Assembly: GCF_030817355.1 (NCBI RefSeq)
Contig: NZ_JAUSZH010000001.1
Coordinates: 5,208,501-5,272,500, forward strand
Length of the DNA: 64,000 nucleotides
Direction of reading: 5' to 3'
From: Streptomyces sp. V1I1
GTDB taxonomy: Bacteria > Actinomycetota > Actinomycetes > Streptomycetales > Streptomycetaceae
The notes beneath the pieces are model-generated. The model made no database searches. It saw nothing but the letters and a program-made list of their open reading frames with translations, and was not told where the DNA came from. Of the stretch, positions 25,154 through 34,724 are shown piece after piece (the first letter of the stretch is position 1; every line of letters begins with the position of its first letter). Position numbers and translations under genes: made by a program.

Positions 25154-26251
25154 GTGGACGACGCGATTCAGGGTGACGCGATTCGGCGTGACGCGATTCG
25201 AGGCACGGCGAACGGAACGGCTCCGGTGCCCCTGTCCGTACTCGACCTGGTGACGGTCGGCGTCGGCCGCACCGCTACCGACGCCCTGCGCACCAGCGTG
25301 GACATCGCGCGGCTCGCCGAGAGCCGCGGCTTCAACCGCCACTGGGTCGCCGAGCACCACTCGATGCCGGGCGTCGCCTCCTCGTCCCCGGCCGTGATCC
25401 TCGCCCACCTCGCCGCCCACACCGAGCGCATCCGCCTCGGCTCGGGCGGCGTGATGCTCCCGAACCACGCGCCGCTCGTCATCGCCGAGCAGTTCGGCAC
25501 GCTGGAGGCGCTCGCGCCGGGCCGCGTCGACCTGGGCCTCGGGCGGGCGCCCGGCACCGACGGCCCGACCGCCGCGGCCCTGCGGCGCACAGACCACCTG
25601 AACGAGGGCGCCGACGACTTTCCGCAGCAACTCGCCGAGCTGACCCGCTTCCTGGACGACGACTTCCCGGACGGGCATCCGTACTCCCGCATACACGCGG
25701 TGCCAGGACCGGTTCAGGGCCCCTCCGCCCGTCCGCCGATCTGGCTGCTCGGCTCCTCCGGCTTCAGCGCCCGGCTGGCCGGCGTGCTCGGACTGCCCTT
25801 CGCCTTCGCCCACCACTTCTCGGCGCACAACACCATCCCGGCGCTCGACCTGTACCGCGAGTCCTTCCGGCCGTCCGCGGTACTGGACGCCCCGTACGCG
25901 CTGATCGGTGTCTCGGCCCTTGCCTCGGACGACGAGAAGGAGGCCCGCCGCCAGGTCCTGACCGGCGCACTGTCCATGGTCCGGCTGCGTACCGGCCGTC
26001 CCGGGCTGATCCCCACGCCCGATGAGGCGGCAGCGTACGAATTCAGCCCCATGGAGCGGGAGTTCGTGGACAGCTGGCTGACGAACGTCGTCCACGGCAC
26101 TCCGGACGAGGTGCGGACGGGACTTGACGACCTCCAGAAGCGCACCGGCGCGGACGAGTTGATGATCACGGCGAATGCGCACGGCGGGGATGCGCGGCTG
26201 CGCTCCTACGAACTGATCGCGGACGCCTACGACTTGCCGGGGTCCGAGTAA
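25154..26251 (+). CDS. LLM-class flavin-dependent oxidoreductase
   Basis: 365 residues. The luciferase-like TIM barrel is recognised from LVTVGVG, the GFNRHWVAEHHSMPGVASSSP segment, GSGGVMLPNHAPLVIAEQFGTLEAL and GLGRAPGTD. This subgroup uses reduced flavin, often F420 or FMN. GTG at 25154 is chosen because AGGAGGG lies about ten bases upstream; ATG at 25133 would place that site inside the gene. The first 20 codons contain three copies of a gacgcgattc unit, giving an odd DDAIQGDAIRRDAIR start. It reads on from the preceding pair after 76 bases and may share a transcript. The substrate is unknown. Confidence 0.85.
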   Translation: MDDAIQGDAIRRDAIRGTANGTAPVPLSVLDLVTVGVGRTATDALRTSVDIARLAESRGFNRHWVAEHHSMPGVASSSPAVILAHLAAHTERIRLGSGGVMLPNHAPLVIAEQFGTLEALAPGRVDLGLGRAPGTDGPTAAALRRTDHLNEGADDFPQQLAELTRFLDDDFPDGHPYSRIHAVPGPVQGPSARPPIWLLGSSGFSARLAGVLGLPFAFAHHFSAHNTIPALDLYRESFRPSAVLDAPYALIGVSALASDDEKEARRQVLTGALSMVRLRTGRPGLIPTPDEAAAYEFSPMEREFVDSWLTNVVHGTPDEVRTGLDDLQKRTGADELMITANAHGGDARLRSYELIADAYDLPGSE

Positions 26252-26320
26252 AACCTGGGTTTCGCGGGCGGAGTGGTTCACTGCTGAACTGTCCGTCCCC
26301 AGGCCCTTAATGGGGCCTTA

Positions 26321-26351
26321 AACCGCTCGTCACCGTTGGTGGCGAGCGGTT
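26321..26351 (+). terminator. Rho-independent-like terminator after the LLM oxidoreductase
   Basis: AACCGCTCGTCACC and GGTGGCGAGCGGTT form a stem of about 14 bp with a GTT loop, followed by CTG. It lies 70 bases past the stop codon and before the chitinase promoter. Confidence 0.8.
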
Positions 26352-26397
26352 CTGCGTGCGGGGTGCGGGTGCCTGACAAGCGATTTCTCGCCAAAAT

Positions 26398-26425
26398 TGG
26401 TCTAGTCCTCAATTTGGTTCAGGCC
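26398..26425 (+). promoter_or_regulatory. Chitinase-promoter direct repeats / DasR-like half sites
   Basis: TGGTCTAGTCC (26398-26408) and TGGTTCAGGCC (26415-26425) lie 17 bases apart, start to start. They match the 12-bp direct repeats (TGGTCTAGACCT-type) known from Streptomyces chitinase promoters, which overlap the DasR responsive element consensus. The second copy is clearly degenerate. They are about 100 bases before the chitinase start. Confidence 0.75.
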
Positions 26426-26522
26426 ATTGACGCGGTGGTGGCCTGATCGCTATCTCTTCTCCAACTCGCGTTCGCATTCCTGTTCCAGGTCCCGTTCCGC
26501 ACATCCCCCCGGAGGCTGTCCC

Positions 26523-28223
<1,701 letters not shown>

Positions 28224-28251
28224 GCCGCTGACCCCCGACCCCCCACAGGCC

Positions 28252-28290
28252 GCCGCCCCCGCCCGGAACGTCCTTCCGGCCGGGGGCGGT
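28252..28290. terminator. Hairpin between convergent chitinase and cdgA
   Basis: CCGCCCCCGCCCGGAA pairs with TTCCGGCCGGGGGCGG around a short CGTCC loop, with one small bulge. Placed between two convergent genes, it can end both transcripts. Confidence 0.7.
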
Positions 28291-28334
28291 CGGCGTCCCA
28301 CCCGGTCGCCCGGATCCGGGCGTCAGACCGGGCG

Positions 28335-30152
28335 TCAGACCGACAGCGCGCCGACGCCGATCAGTTCCGCGATCTGCTCCGGCGCCACCGCCCGCGAGTA
28401 GAGCCAGCCCTGGCCCGTGTCACAGCCGATCCGCCGCAGTCGCGACGCCTGGCCCGCCGTTTCCACGCATTCCGCCGTGACCGTCAGGCCCAGCCGGTGC
28501 GCCAGTTGCACCATCGCCTCGACGATCGTCTCGTCCGCCGGGTTCGGATGCGCCTCGTCCTGGAAGCCGCGGACAAACGATCCGTCGAGCTTCAGTACGG
28601 ATACCGGCAGCCGGCTCAGATACGCCAGGTTCGAGTACCCCGTCCCGAAGTCGTCGATCGCGATCTGCACGCCCATGTCGCTCAGCGCCTGCAACGCCTG
28701 GAGCGGGCGGCCCGCCGAGCCCATCACCGCCGACTCCGTCAGCTCCAGCTGCAGCAGATGCGGCGCGAGTCCCGTCTCCGCCAGGATCCCCGCCACGTCC
28801 GCCACCAGGTCGGAGTCCCAGACCTGGCGTACGGCGACATTGACGCTCACGAACAGCGGCGGCGCGTCAGGGTGGTCCTTCTGCCACTGGCGGGCCTGGA
28901 GGCACGCCGTACGCAGCACCCACCGCCCGAGCTGGACGATCGAGCCGTCCTCCTCCGCGATGCCGATGAACCGATTCGGCGCGAGCGTGCCGAACTGCGG
29001 GTGGTTCCAGCGCACCAGCGCCTCCACGCCCCGAGTCACCCCGTCCGCCATCCCCACCAGCGGCTGGTACTCCAGCGTGAACTCCCCGCGCTCCACGGCC
29101 GGACGGAGCGTCGAGGACAGCGCCTGACGGGTCATCCGGTGCGCGTTGCGCTCGGGGTCGAAGAGCGTCCAGCGGGCCTTGCCGTCCGCCTTCGCCCAGT
29201 ACAGCGTCGTGTCCGCGGCCTGCATCAGCCCGGTGGCATTCGTCCCGGACACAGTCCGTTCCACCACCCCGATCGACGCCGAGACCGAAAGACGCTGACC
29301 GGCCAGGTCGAACGGCTGCTGCAGCGCGGCAAGTACGGACTTGGCGAGATCGGCGAGCTGCTCCGTACTGGTGGAGTCCTCGACCAGGATCGCGAACTCG
29401 TCGCCGCCGAGCCGCGCCACCAGGTGCCCGCCGCTGCACGTGTATCCGTAGCTGTCCGCGCACTCGGTGAGCCGCGAGGCGACCGCGGCCAGCAGCCGGT
29501 CGCCGAGCCGGTGCCCGAGCGTGTCGTTGACCGCCTTGAAGCCGTCGAGGTCGAGATAGCAGAGGCCGATCCGGCCGGTCGAGCCGTGGTCGTACGCCGA
29601 TGACTCGAGCGCCGTCGACAATCGCTCGAAGAACAGCGTGCGGTTGGGGAGCCGGGTCACCGGGTCGTGCATCTGGAGATGGCGCAGCCGGGCGTGCAGC
29701 TCGCGCCGGTCGCTGATGTCCGCGATGGAGAGCAGCACATTGCGGCTGTCGGGCACCGGCGCGACGGTCACCTCCGCCCACAGCGTGCGCCCGTCCGGGT
29801 GCTTGAGGCGGCGCGCACAGCGGAACCGGGACCGGCGGCCGCGCAGCACTTCGCGGTACGCGTGCCAGGTGCGACGGTCCGATGCGAGGTCGACGAGGTC
29901 CGCCGCGAACTGTTCCCGCAGGGTCTCGGGTTCGGTGCCCAGCAGCGCGGCGAGGGCCGCGTTGGCGGTGACCACGAGGCCCTCGTGGTCGACGACCGCC
30001 ATCGCGAGGTGCGCAACGTTGAACGCGGCCCGGTAGTCGCGCAGTTCGGCGGTGGTCCGGCCGAAGCGGTTACGCTCTGTGATCGAAAGCCCGGTTTTTC
30101 TGGGGTCGGCTGCGACTCCCGCGGGCCCTGTTCCTTCGGAGGTTCCGCTCAC
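28335..30152 (-). CDS. cdgA: PAS-GGDEF-EAL cyclic-di-GMP enzyme CdgA
   Basis: 605 residues. A PAS domain (about 35-155) is followed by GGDEF (LGGDEFAILVED, intact) and EAL (GVEALVRW, ELTESAVM, DDFGTGYSNL, all intact). It can in principle make and break cyclic-di-GMP, the signal that locks Streptomyces in vegetative growth through BldD. The RxxD inhibition site that normally precedes GGDEF reads SGGH, so feedback inhibition is not expected. GTG at 30152 is chosen because GCGGGAG precedes it and the residues before are non-coding-like. The name rests on domain order and on synteny with SCO2817 as I remember it. Confidence 0.85.
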   Translation of the reverse strand: MSGTSEGTGPAGVAADPRKTGLSITERNRFGRTTAELRDYRAAFNVAHLAMAVVDHEGLVVTANAALAALLGTEPETLREQFAADLVDLASDRRTWHAYREVLRGRRSRFRCARRLKHPDGRTLWAEVTVAPVPDSRNVLLSIADISDRRELHARLRHLQMHDPVTRLPNRTLFFERLSTALESSAYDHGSTGRIGLCYLDLDGFKAVNDTLGHRLGDRLLAAVASRLTECADSYGYTCSGGHLVARLGGDEFAILVEDSTSTEQLADLAKSVLAALQQPFDLAGQRLSVSASIGVVERTVSGTNATGLMQAADTTLYWAKADGKARWTLFDPERNAHRMTRQALSSTLRPAVERGEFTLEYQPLVGMADGVTRGVEALVRWNHPQFGTLAPNRFIGIAEEDGSIVQLGRWVLRTACLQARQWQKDHPDAPPLFVSVNVAVRQVWDSDLVADVAGILAETGLAPHLLQLELTESAVMGSAGRPLQALQALSDMGVQIAIDDFGTGYSNLAYLSRLPVSVLKLDGSFVRGFQDEAHPNPADETIVEAMVQLAHRLGLTVTAECVETAGQASRLRRIGCDTGQGWLYSRAVAPEQIAELIGVGALSV

Positions 30153-30585
30153 CGCTCGCTCCCGCAGTGCAGTCGTGTCGTACAGGGTCGTACCGATGTG
30201 ATCAGCAAGAAATCCGGCAAGAAGCCCGGCAGTAAAGGGAAGAGGCCGGGAAAGTCTGCCGATCATAGAGGCTGGCCCATGGGCCGTTCCAGCTAAGCCG
30301 CCGCGAGGCGGCCCATTCACGGCCTTCGGTCGATCGTTTCTGCACAGGTCTGAGCCGGGGTCGATCCGTGCTGACCGAATGTGACGTTCCGTGAGCCATC
30401 GGAGTGTCGTCGGGTCTCGGGTCGGTGTCGGGCCGGTGTCGGGTCGGTCACCCGGGTGGGGCAGCGGAACAGGGCGTACTGCCAAAAACCATCACAAGGT
30501 GGTGGAGGTGTCGCCCATTCCGCAGCCGGAGGTCCACGTGGAGGGTCAGCAGTCGTCCGAGGGAACACCCGAGGGAGTGGAACCC
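30153..30585. other. Divergent control region of cdgA and the M6 protease
   Basis: 433 bases with no convincing gene. It contains a BldD-like palindrome at 30381-30394 (listed separately), a GCCGCC-GCGA-GGCGGC hairpin near 30298-30313, and several copies of a gggtcggtgtcggg unit between about 30415 and 30450. Reading frames across it are short or Arg-rich. Confidence 0.5.
30381..30394. promoter_or_regulatory. Possible BldD binding site upstream of cdgA
   Basis: Read on the minus strand the bases are TCACGGAACGTCAC, which fit the BldD consensus TNACNC(A/T)GNGTNAN at eight of ten fixed positions. cdgA is a known BldD target in S. coelicolor. The site lies about 230 bases upstream of the chosen cdgA start. 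Two mismatches near the centre keep this tentative. Confidence 0.35.
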
Positions 30586-31794
30586 GTGCGCCTGCGGAGC
30601 GCCGCTGCTGCCCTCACTTCCCTCGTGGCGCTCGCCGCCACTTCGCTCGTGGCCGGCCCCGCGGTGGCCAAGACGGCGGGTGGGCCCTGCGCGCTGACCC
30701 GGACGGCCGCGCATCACTCCCTGGGCGTGGACACGTGGAACACCGACTATCCGCGCCCGGCCCGGCAGCTGGACGCGGTGATGATCTTCCTGTCGTTCCC
30801 GGACTCCGTGCCGCTGAACGCGCCGCGCGAGCTTGTGGCCGACCACTTCCCGGCCACCAGCACCTTCTTCGCGCGTGCCTCGTACGGGAAGTTCGTGCTG
30901 CGCCCGCACTCGCAGCGCAAGTGGGTGGCGATGCCGAAGGCCTCGACGGCGTACGGGATAAGCCGTGACTGGAAGCCAGGGCAGCGCGCCGGATATCTGC
31001 GCGACGCGATCAACGCGGCCGACCCGACGGTCGACTTCTCCCGCTTCGACATCGTCTATCTGGTCGCCGACCCGGACGCGCCCGGCGTCGACTCCGACGC
31101 GACGAAGGTCGTGAACTTCGACGAGCCCCTGCACGCCGACGGCACTGACGTCGACCGGGTCGTCACCGTCTTCGAGCGCCACCCTCCGGACCGCAATGTG
31201 CTGGCCCACGAGACCGGGCATGTCTTCGACCTGCCTGACCTCTACCACCGGCCGACGGACGGCAAGGGCGACTGGGACACGTACGTCGGGGACTGGGATG
31301 TGATGGGCAGCCAGTTCGGCCTTGCCCCGGATCTCTTCGGCTGGCACAAGTGGAAGCTGGGCTGGCTGGACAGGCGGGCCGTGCGGTGCGTGACGAAGGC
31401 CGAGTGGATCACGCTGGAGCCGATCTCGGCCGCGCCTGCCCCGGGCGGGAGCCTCGGCACGCGGCTCGCGGTCGTCCGGACCGGCGCGGACACGGCGCTC
31501 GCGATCGAGGTGCGCGGCTCGACGGGGAACGACGAGTCGACCTGCAGGGAGGGGGTGCTGCTCTACCGCGTGCAGGCCGAGACGGCTTCGGGTGGCGGCC
31601 CGGCGGAAGTCGTCGACACCCACCCGCACAGCTCGGCGTGCTGGGACACCTCGGTGTACCCGCCGCTGGCGGACGCGCCGCTGGGGGTCGGCGAGACGTT
31701 CACGATGCCGGGGGCGCCGGGGGGGCGGGCGAGGGTGGAGGTGGCGGACCGTACGCGGTCGGGCGCGTGGACGGTCAAGGTCACGACGACGTAG
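30586..31794 (+). CDS. Secreted M6-family metalloprotease
   Basis: 402 residues. GTG at 30586 follows GAGGGAG and begins a signal peptide ending near AKTAGG. The zinc motif is HETGH (His208, Glu209, His212) followed by VFDLPDLYH, the immune-inhibitor-A/M6 pattern with the third ligand in the extended motif. The VGDWDVMGS Met-turn is also present. It should degrade proteins outside the cell. The C-terminal 100 residues form a beta-rich domain with two cysteines. The in-frame upstream extension has no signal character and is ignored. Confidence 0.87.
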   Translation: MRLRSAAAALTSLVALAATSLVAGPAVAKTAGGPCALTRTAAHHSLGVDTWNTDYPRPARQLDAVMIFLSFPDSVPLNAPRELVADHFPATSTFFARASYGKFVLRPHSQRKWVAMPKASTAYGISRDWKPGQRAGYLRDAINAADPTVDFSRFDIVYLVADPDAPGVDSDATKVVNFDEPLHADGTDVDRVVTVFERHPPDRNVLAHETGHVFDLPDLYHRPTDGKGDWDTYVGDWDVMGSQFGLAPDLFGWHKWKLGWLDRRAVRCVTKAEWITLEPISAAPAPGGSLGTRLAVVRTGADTALAIEVRGSTGNDESTCREGVLLYRVQAETASGGGPAEVVDTHPHSSACWDTSVYPPLADAPLGVGETFTMPGAPGGRARVEVADRTRSGAWTVKVTTT

Positions 31795-31869
31795 CGGTGC
31801 GTCCGGGGGGTCTGCGGTGCGTCTGCGGGTGCGGGGCGCGGTCGTCCGGGTCCCGGCGTCCGGCGTACG

Positions 31870-31900
31870 AAAAAGCCCCTCGCTCTCGCGAGGGGCTTTT
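31870..31900. terminator. Bidirectional terminator between M6 protease and tRNA-Lys copy 3
   Basis: AAAAAGCCCCTCG and CGAGGGGCTTTT arms around CTCTCG give a perfect stem with A-run and T-run. It is nearly identical to 16369-16399, including the cccgtctg spacer to the tRNA. Confidence 0.88.
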
Positions 31901-31908
31901 CCCGTCTG

Positions 31909-31982
31909 TGCGCCGCCAGGGACTCGAACCCCGGACCCGCTGATTAAGAGTCAGCTGCTCTAACCAACTGAGCTAGCGGCGC
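31909..31982 (-). tRNA. tRNA-Lys (anticodon CTT), copy 3
   Basis: Third identical copy of the 74-nt tRNA. The stop codon of the upstream primase/polymerase-like gene (TAG at 31975-31973) is formed by bases 8-10 of this tRNA, so the two genes overlap by ten bases on the same strand. Confidence 0.97.
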
Positions 31983-32632
31983 CTGCTGACGTCGTAGACC
32001 TTAGCATCCTGATCGGCGCCAGGAAAAATCGATATACGGACGCTGGGGGCCGAGGCCGCGCGGACCGCCCGCACACATGCCCAGAGCACCACCTCGGGCC
32101 CCGGCAGCCACGGGTGCCGGGTGTCGGGGGCCACCAGCCAGCGCGGGCCGCCCGTCGCCGCGTGGCCCTTGGCCAGCGGCGGAACGGTGACCGCGTCGCC
32201 GGTGCCGTGGCAGAGCATCGGCGGTACGGAGTCGCCGCACTCCTCCCAGCCGAGCAGGGACGGCAGCCGGTGCGCGGTGCCGGGGGCGGCGAAGAGCAGC
32301 ATCCGGCCGCGGTGCATGGCGACCGGGCCGGACCCCGGCCCCTCCTCCCAGAGGCGGTCGAGCATGCGGCGGCCGAAGATCGTGGGCACGTTCACAACGT
32401 CGAAGACGGAGCCGCAGGGGAGTACGGCGGGGGCGTACGGGTGGGTCTCCCAGAGGGCCAGCATCGAGCGCGGATGACCGACGGCCGAGACGAGCCAGCT
32501 CGCGCCGGGCGACGTGACCTGGGCGACCTGGTGCCTGCCCTCGTCCCGCAGGAGGGCCAAGGTGTGGGTCCGGCGCTCGTCGTCACCGGAGCCGGGGGCC
32601 GGCAGAGAGTCGTCTTGCAGCCATGCACTCAT
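31973..32632 (-). CDS. Primase/polymerase-like (prim-pol domain) protein of unknown role
   Basis: 219 residues, start ATG at 32632. The segments LPCGSVFDVV, FGRRMLDRLW, GPGSGPVA and LLFAAPGTAHRLP resemble those of Streptomyces proteins that databases label bifunctional DNA primase/polymerase, but no helicase part and no clear catalytic triad is present. It probably has a binding or regulatory role. Its last codons and stop lie in the 5' end of tRNA-Lys copy 3. A second, shorter relative is encoded at 40713-41192. Function not assigned. Confidence 0.65.
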   Translation of the reverse strand: MSAWLQDDSLPAPGSGDDERRTHTLALLRDEGRHQVAQVTSPGASWLVSAVGHPRSMLALWETHPYAPAVLPCGSVFDVVNVPTIFGRRMLDRLWEEGPGSGPVAMHRGRMLLFAAPGTAHRLPSLLGWEECGDSVPPMLCHGTGDAVTVPPLAKGHAATGGPRWLVAPDTRHPWLPGPEVVLWACVRAVRAASAPSVRISIFPGADQDAKVYDVSRRR

Positions 32633-32774
32633 GGAACAAGACCTACCCGGAGTGACCGTTCCGTTTCTGAGAGTTGGCGGAAACGGGGACAGGGCCGGTC
32701 GGGGAGGCGTATCTTGCGCCCCGGCATATGCCATGCGCGATGTTGGGGCGGGGCGGGGCGGGGCGGCCGGTGGG

Positions 32775-33113
32775 CTAGGGCGTGGTGTTGCGGAGCAGGC
32801 CGCGGCCGAACTCGATCATCTTCTTCGCGTAGTCCTCGGTCCACTCCGCCCGCTCGGCGATGTCCGCGGGGGTCAGCCGGTCGAACCGGCGCGGGTCGGC
32901 GAGCTGGGCGGCCGCGAGCGCCTGGAACTCCACGGCGCGGTCGGTGGCCGCGCGGAACGCCAGGGTCAGTTCGGTCGACCGCGCCAGCAGCTCCCGCGGG
33001 TCCTCTATCGACTCCAGATCGAAGAAGTGCTCGGGGTCGGCGGCAGCCTCCGACGGCTCGAAGAGCAGCGGGGCCGGTCGCAGCTTCCGCTCGCTCCGCT
33101 CGGGTTCCGCCAT
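32775..33113 (-). CDS. Conserved helical hypothetical protein
   Basis: 112 residues. ATG at 33113 is chosen because GGAGGAGAACCAC precedes it; the upstream in-frame extension is discarded. The protein is nearly all alpha-helical and charged (FDLESIEDPRELLARSTELTL, then RAVEFQALAAAQLA), with no membrane segment or known motif. It resembles small coiled-coil scaffold or phasin-like proteins in composition only. Function unknown. The neighbour downstream on the same strand is the primase-like gene, about 140 bases away. Confidence 0.7.
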   Translation of the reverse strand: MAEPERSERKLRPAPLLFEPSEAAADPEHFFDLESIEDPRELLARSTELTLAFRAATDRAVEFQALAAAQLADPRRFDRLTPADIAERAEWTEDYAKKMIEFGRGLLRNTTP

Positions 33114-33227
33114 GTGGTTCTCCTCCTCGCCCAGGTGCGAGCCCCTTCCCGGGCCGCCCTCCGTTGACCTTGTGTCCATCGCATACCCATCGCCGCCTTC
33201 CATTGTCGCGGCGTATGCAAGTGTGCC

Positions 33228-33298
33228 TATGGCTGCCGGCGCACCCGGTGTTCCGCCAGGTGCGCCAGGACCGCGTGGTTGGCCTCCCAGCCGTCCGG
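33228..33298. repeat. Duplicate of the 3' end of the helicase gene
   Basis: These 71 bases match 33376-33446, the last 23 or so codons and stop region of the helicase gene, with about five mismatches. No reading frame continues on either side of the copy. The 77 bases between the two copies contain small inverted repeats. It is a direct repeat in the same orientation. Confidence 0.85.
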
Positions 33299-33374
33299 GC
33301 TGTTTCTTTTGGCCGCCCTCGCACTGCTTCGCAGGCTTCGGGCGGCGTGCCGGACTCCGTCCGGCGCTCGTGGC

Positions 33375-34724
33375 TCATGGCTGCCAGCTCACCCGGTGTT
33401 CCGCCAGGTGCGCCAGGACCGCATGGTTGGCCTCCCAGCCGTCCGGAAACTTAACCGTGACGCCCAGCTGGACCGGCTCCGTCGACGGGTGCTCGTCCAG
33501 CAGGTCGGTGACGCCCGCGCGGCACACCACGATGCACGCGTGCCGGTGGCGGGAGGCCAGCACGCACAGCCGGCCCGTCTCCAGATGGAACGCGGTCGCG
33601 TCAGGGCGGCCGGAGAGCGGGTGGAGGACGACCGTGACGTCGAACTCACGGCCCTGGAGGCGGTTCGCCGTGTCCACGGTGACGTCCGCGACGCCCAGCT
33701 CGGCGAGCGCCGCCCGCACCGCAGCCGCCTGGTCGCGGTGGGCCGTGCCGACGGCGATCCGGTCGGCGGTGACCGGGACGGGTTCCGCGGACCGCTCGCT
33801 GGTCGCCGCGCCCCCGCGGTCCAGCAGCCGGCGGACGACCAGGGCCACCGCCCGTACCGCCTCGGGGTCCGTACGGGGCGTGTGGCGGGCGGGCAGCTCC
33901 AGCAGGCCCCAGCCCGACTCGGCCGCCTCGTCGAGCACCCGGTCGGGGCCCGAGCCGTCCGACGCCACACCGAAGGCGAGCCGCCGGTCGCCGGGGCCGG
34001 TACCGCTGCGGAAGGGGGTGTACGGGTAGAACGCGTCGGAGACGAGCGGCGCCGCGGAGGCCGGGAGCCGCCAGGAGACGGGCAGCCGGTGCTGCGGCAG
34101 CTCCGGATTGTGGGCCAGCAGCGTGGAGACGGCGCTTGCGGAGGGGTCGTACGACAGCCCGGCCCACTGGTCCGCGCCGACGATCGAGAACGGGTCCAGC
34201 TGACCGGGGTCGCCCACGAACAGGGCACGCTCGAAGAGCCCGGCGACGGCGAGCAGCGCGTCGGAGCGCATCTGGTAGGCCTCGTCGACGATGGCGTGCC
34301 GCCAGGGCTCGACGCCTTGGACGTGCGCCCATTTCGCGGCGGTCGAAATGACGATCTCCAGCCCGGCGAGGTCACCGGCCTTGGCGGACTTGCGGACGTT
34401 GCCCAGCTCGTCGAGGGCCTTGTCGTACGGATCGGGCTCATTGCTGTGCAGCCGCCCGACCGCCAGCGTGGGCTCCTTCTCGGCAAGCCGGACGACGAGG
34501 TCGTCGACCTGGGCGTTGGTCTGCGCGATGACCATCAACGGTCGCCCGGCGGCGGCCAGTTCCCGCGCGGCGTGCACCACGAGCGTGGACTTCCCGGCCC
34601 CGGGCGGCGAGTCCACGACGACACCGCGGTGGGAGCCGTGCAGCGTGTCGTCGAGGATCGCGTCCGTGGCCCGGGCGGCCTCGACGGACGGCTCGAAGCC
34701 GCCGCCCTGCTCGGGCCGGGTCAC
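33375..34724 (-). CDS. Superfamily 1B (Dna2/Upf1-like) DNA helicase
   Basis: 449 residues. Helicase motifs are in order: Walker A SPPGAGKST (39-47), motif Ia VIAQTNAQVDDL, Walker B IVDEAYQ (145-151), motif III GDPGQLDP (171-178), motif IV PVSWRLP, motif V TVDTANRLQGREFDV and motif VI LASRHRH. The QGxEFD form of motif V is typical of the Upf1/Dna2 (SF1B, 5'-3') group. GTG at 34724 overlaps the stop of the upstream gene by four bases. It is the third gene of an operon with a Cas4/RecB-like nuclease and an unknown protein, so DNA end processing is the likely task; that is inference. Confidence 0.87.
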   Translation of the reverse strand: MTRPEQGGGFEPSVEAARATDAILDDTLHGSHRGVVVDSPPGAGKSTLVVHAARELAAAGRPLMVIAQTNAQVDDLVVRLAEKEPTLAVGRLHSNEPDPYDKALDELGNVRKSAKAGDLAGLEIVISTAAKWAHVQGVEPWRHAIVDEAYQMRSDALLAVAGLFERALFVGDPGQLDPFSIVGADQWAGLSYDPSASAVSTLLAHNPELPQHRLPVSWRLPASAAPLVSDAFYPYTPFRSGTGPGDRRLAFGVASDGSGPDRVLDEAAESGWGLLELPARHTPRTDPEAVRAVALVVRRLLDRGGAATSERSAEPVPVTADRIAVGTAHRDQAAAVRAALAELGVADVTVDTANRLQGREFDVTVVLHPLSGRPDATAFHLETGRLCVLASRHRHACIVVCRAGVTDLLDEHPSTEPVQLGVTVKFPDGWEANHAVLAHLAEHRVSWQP

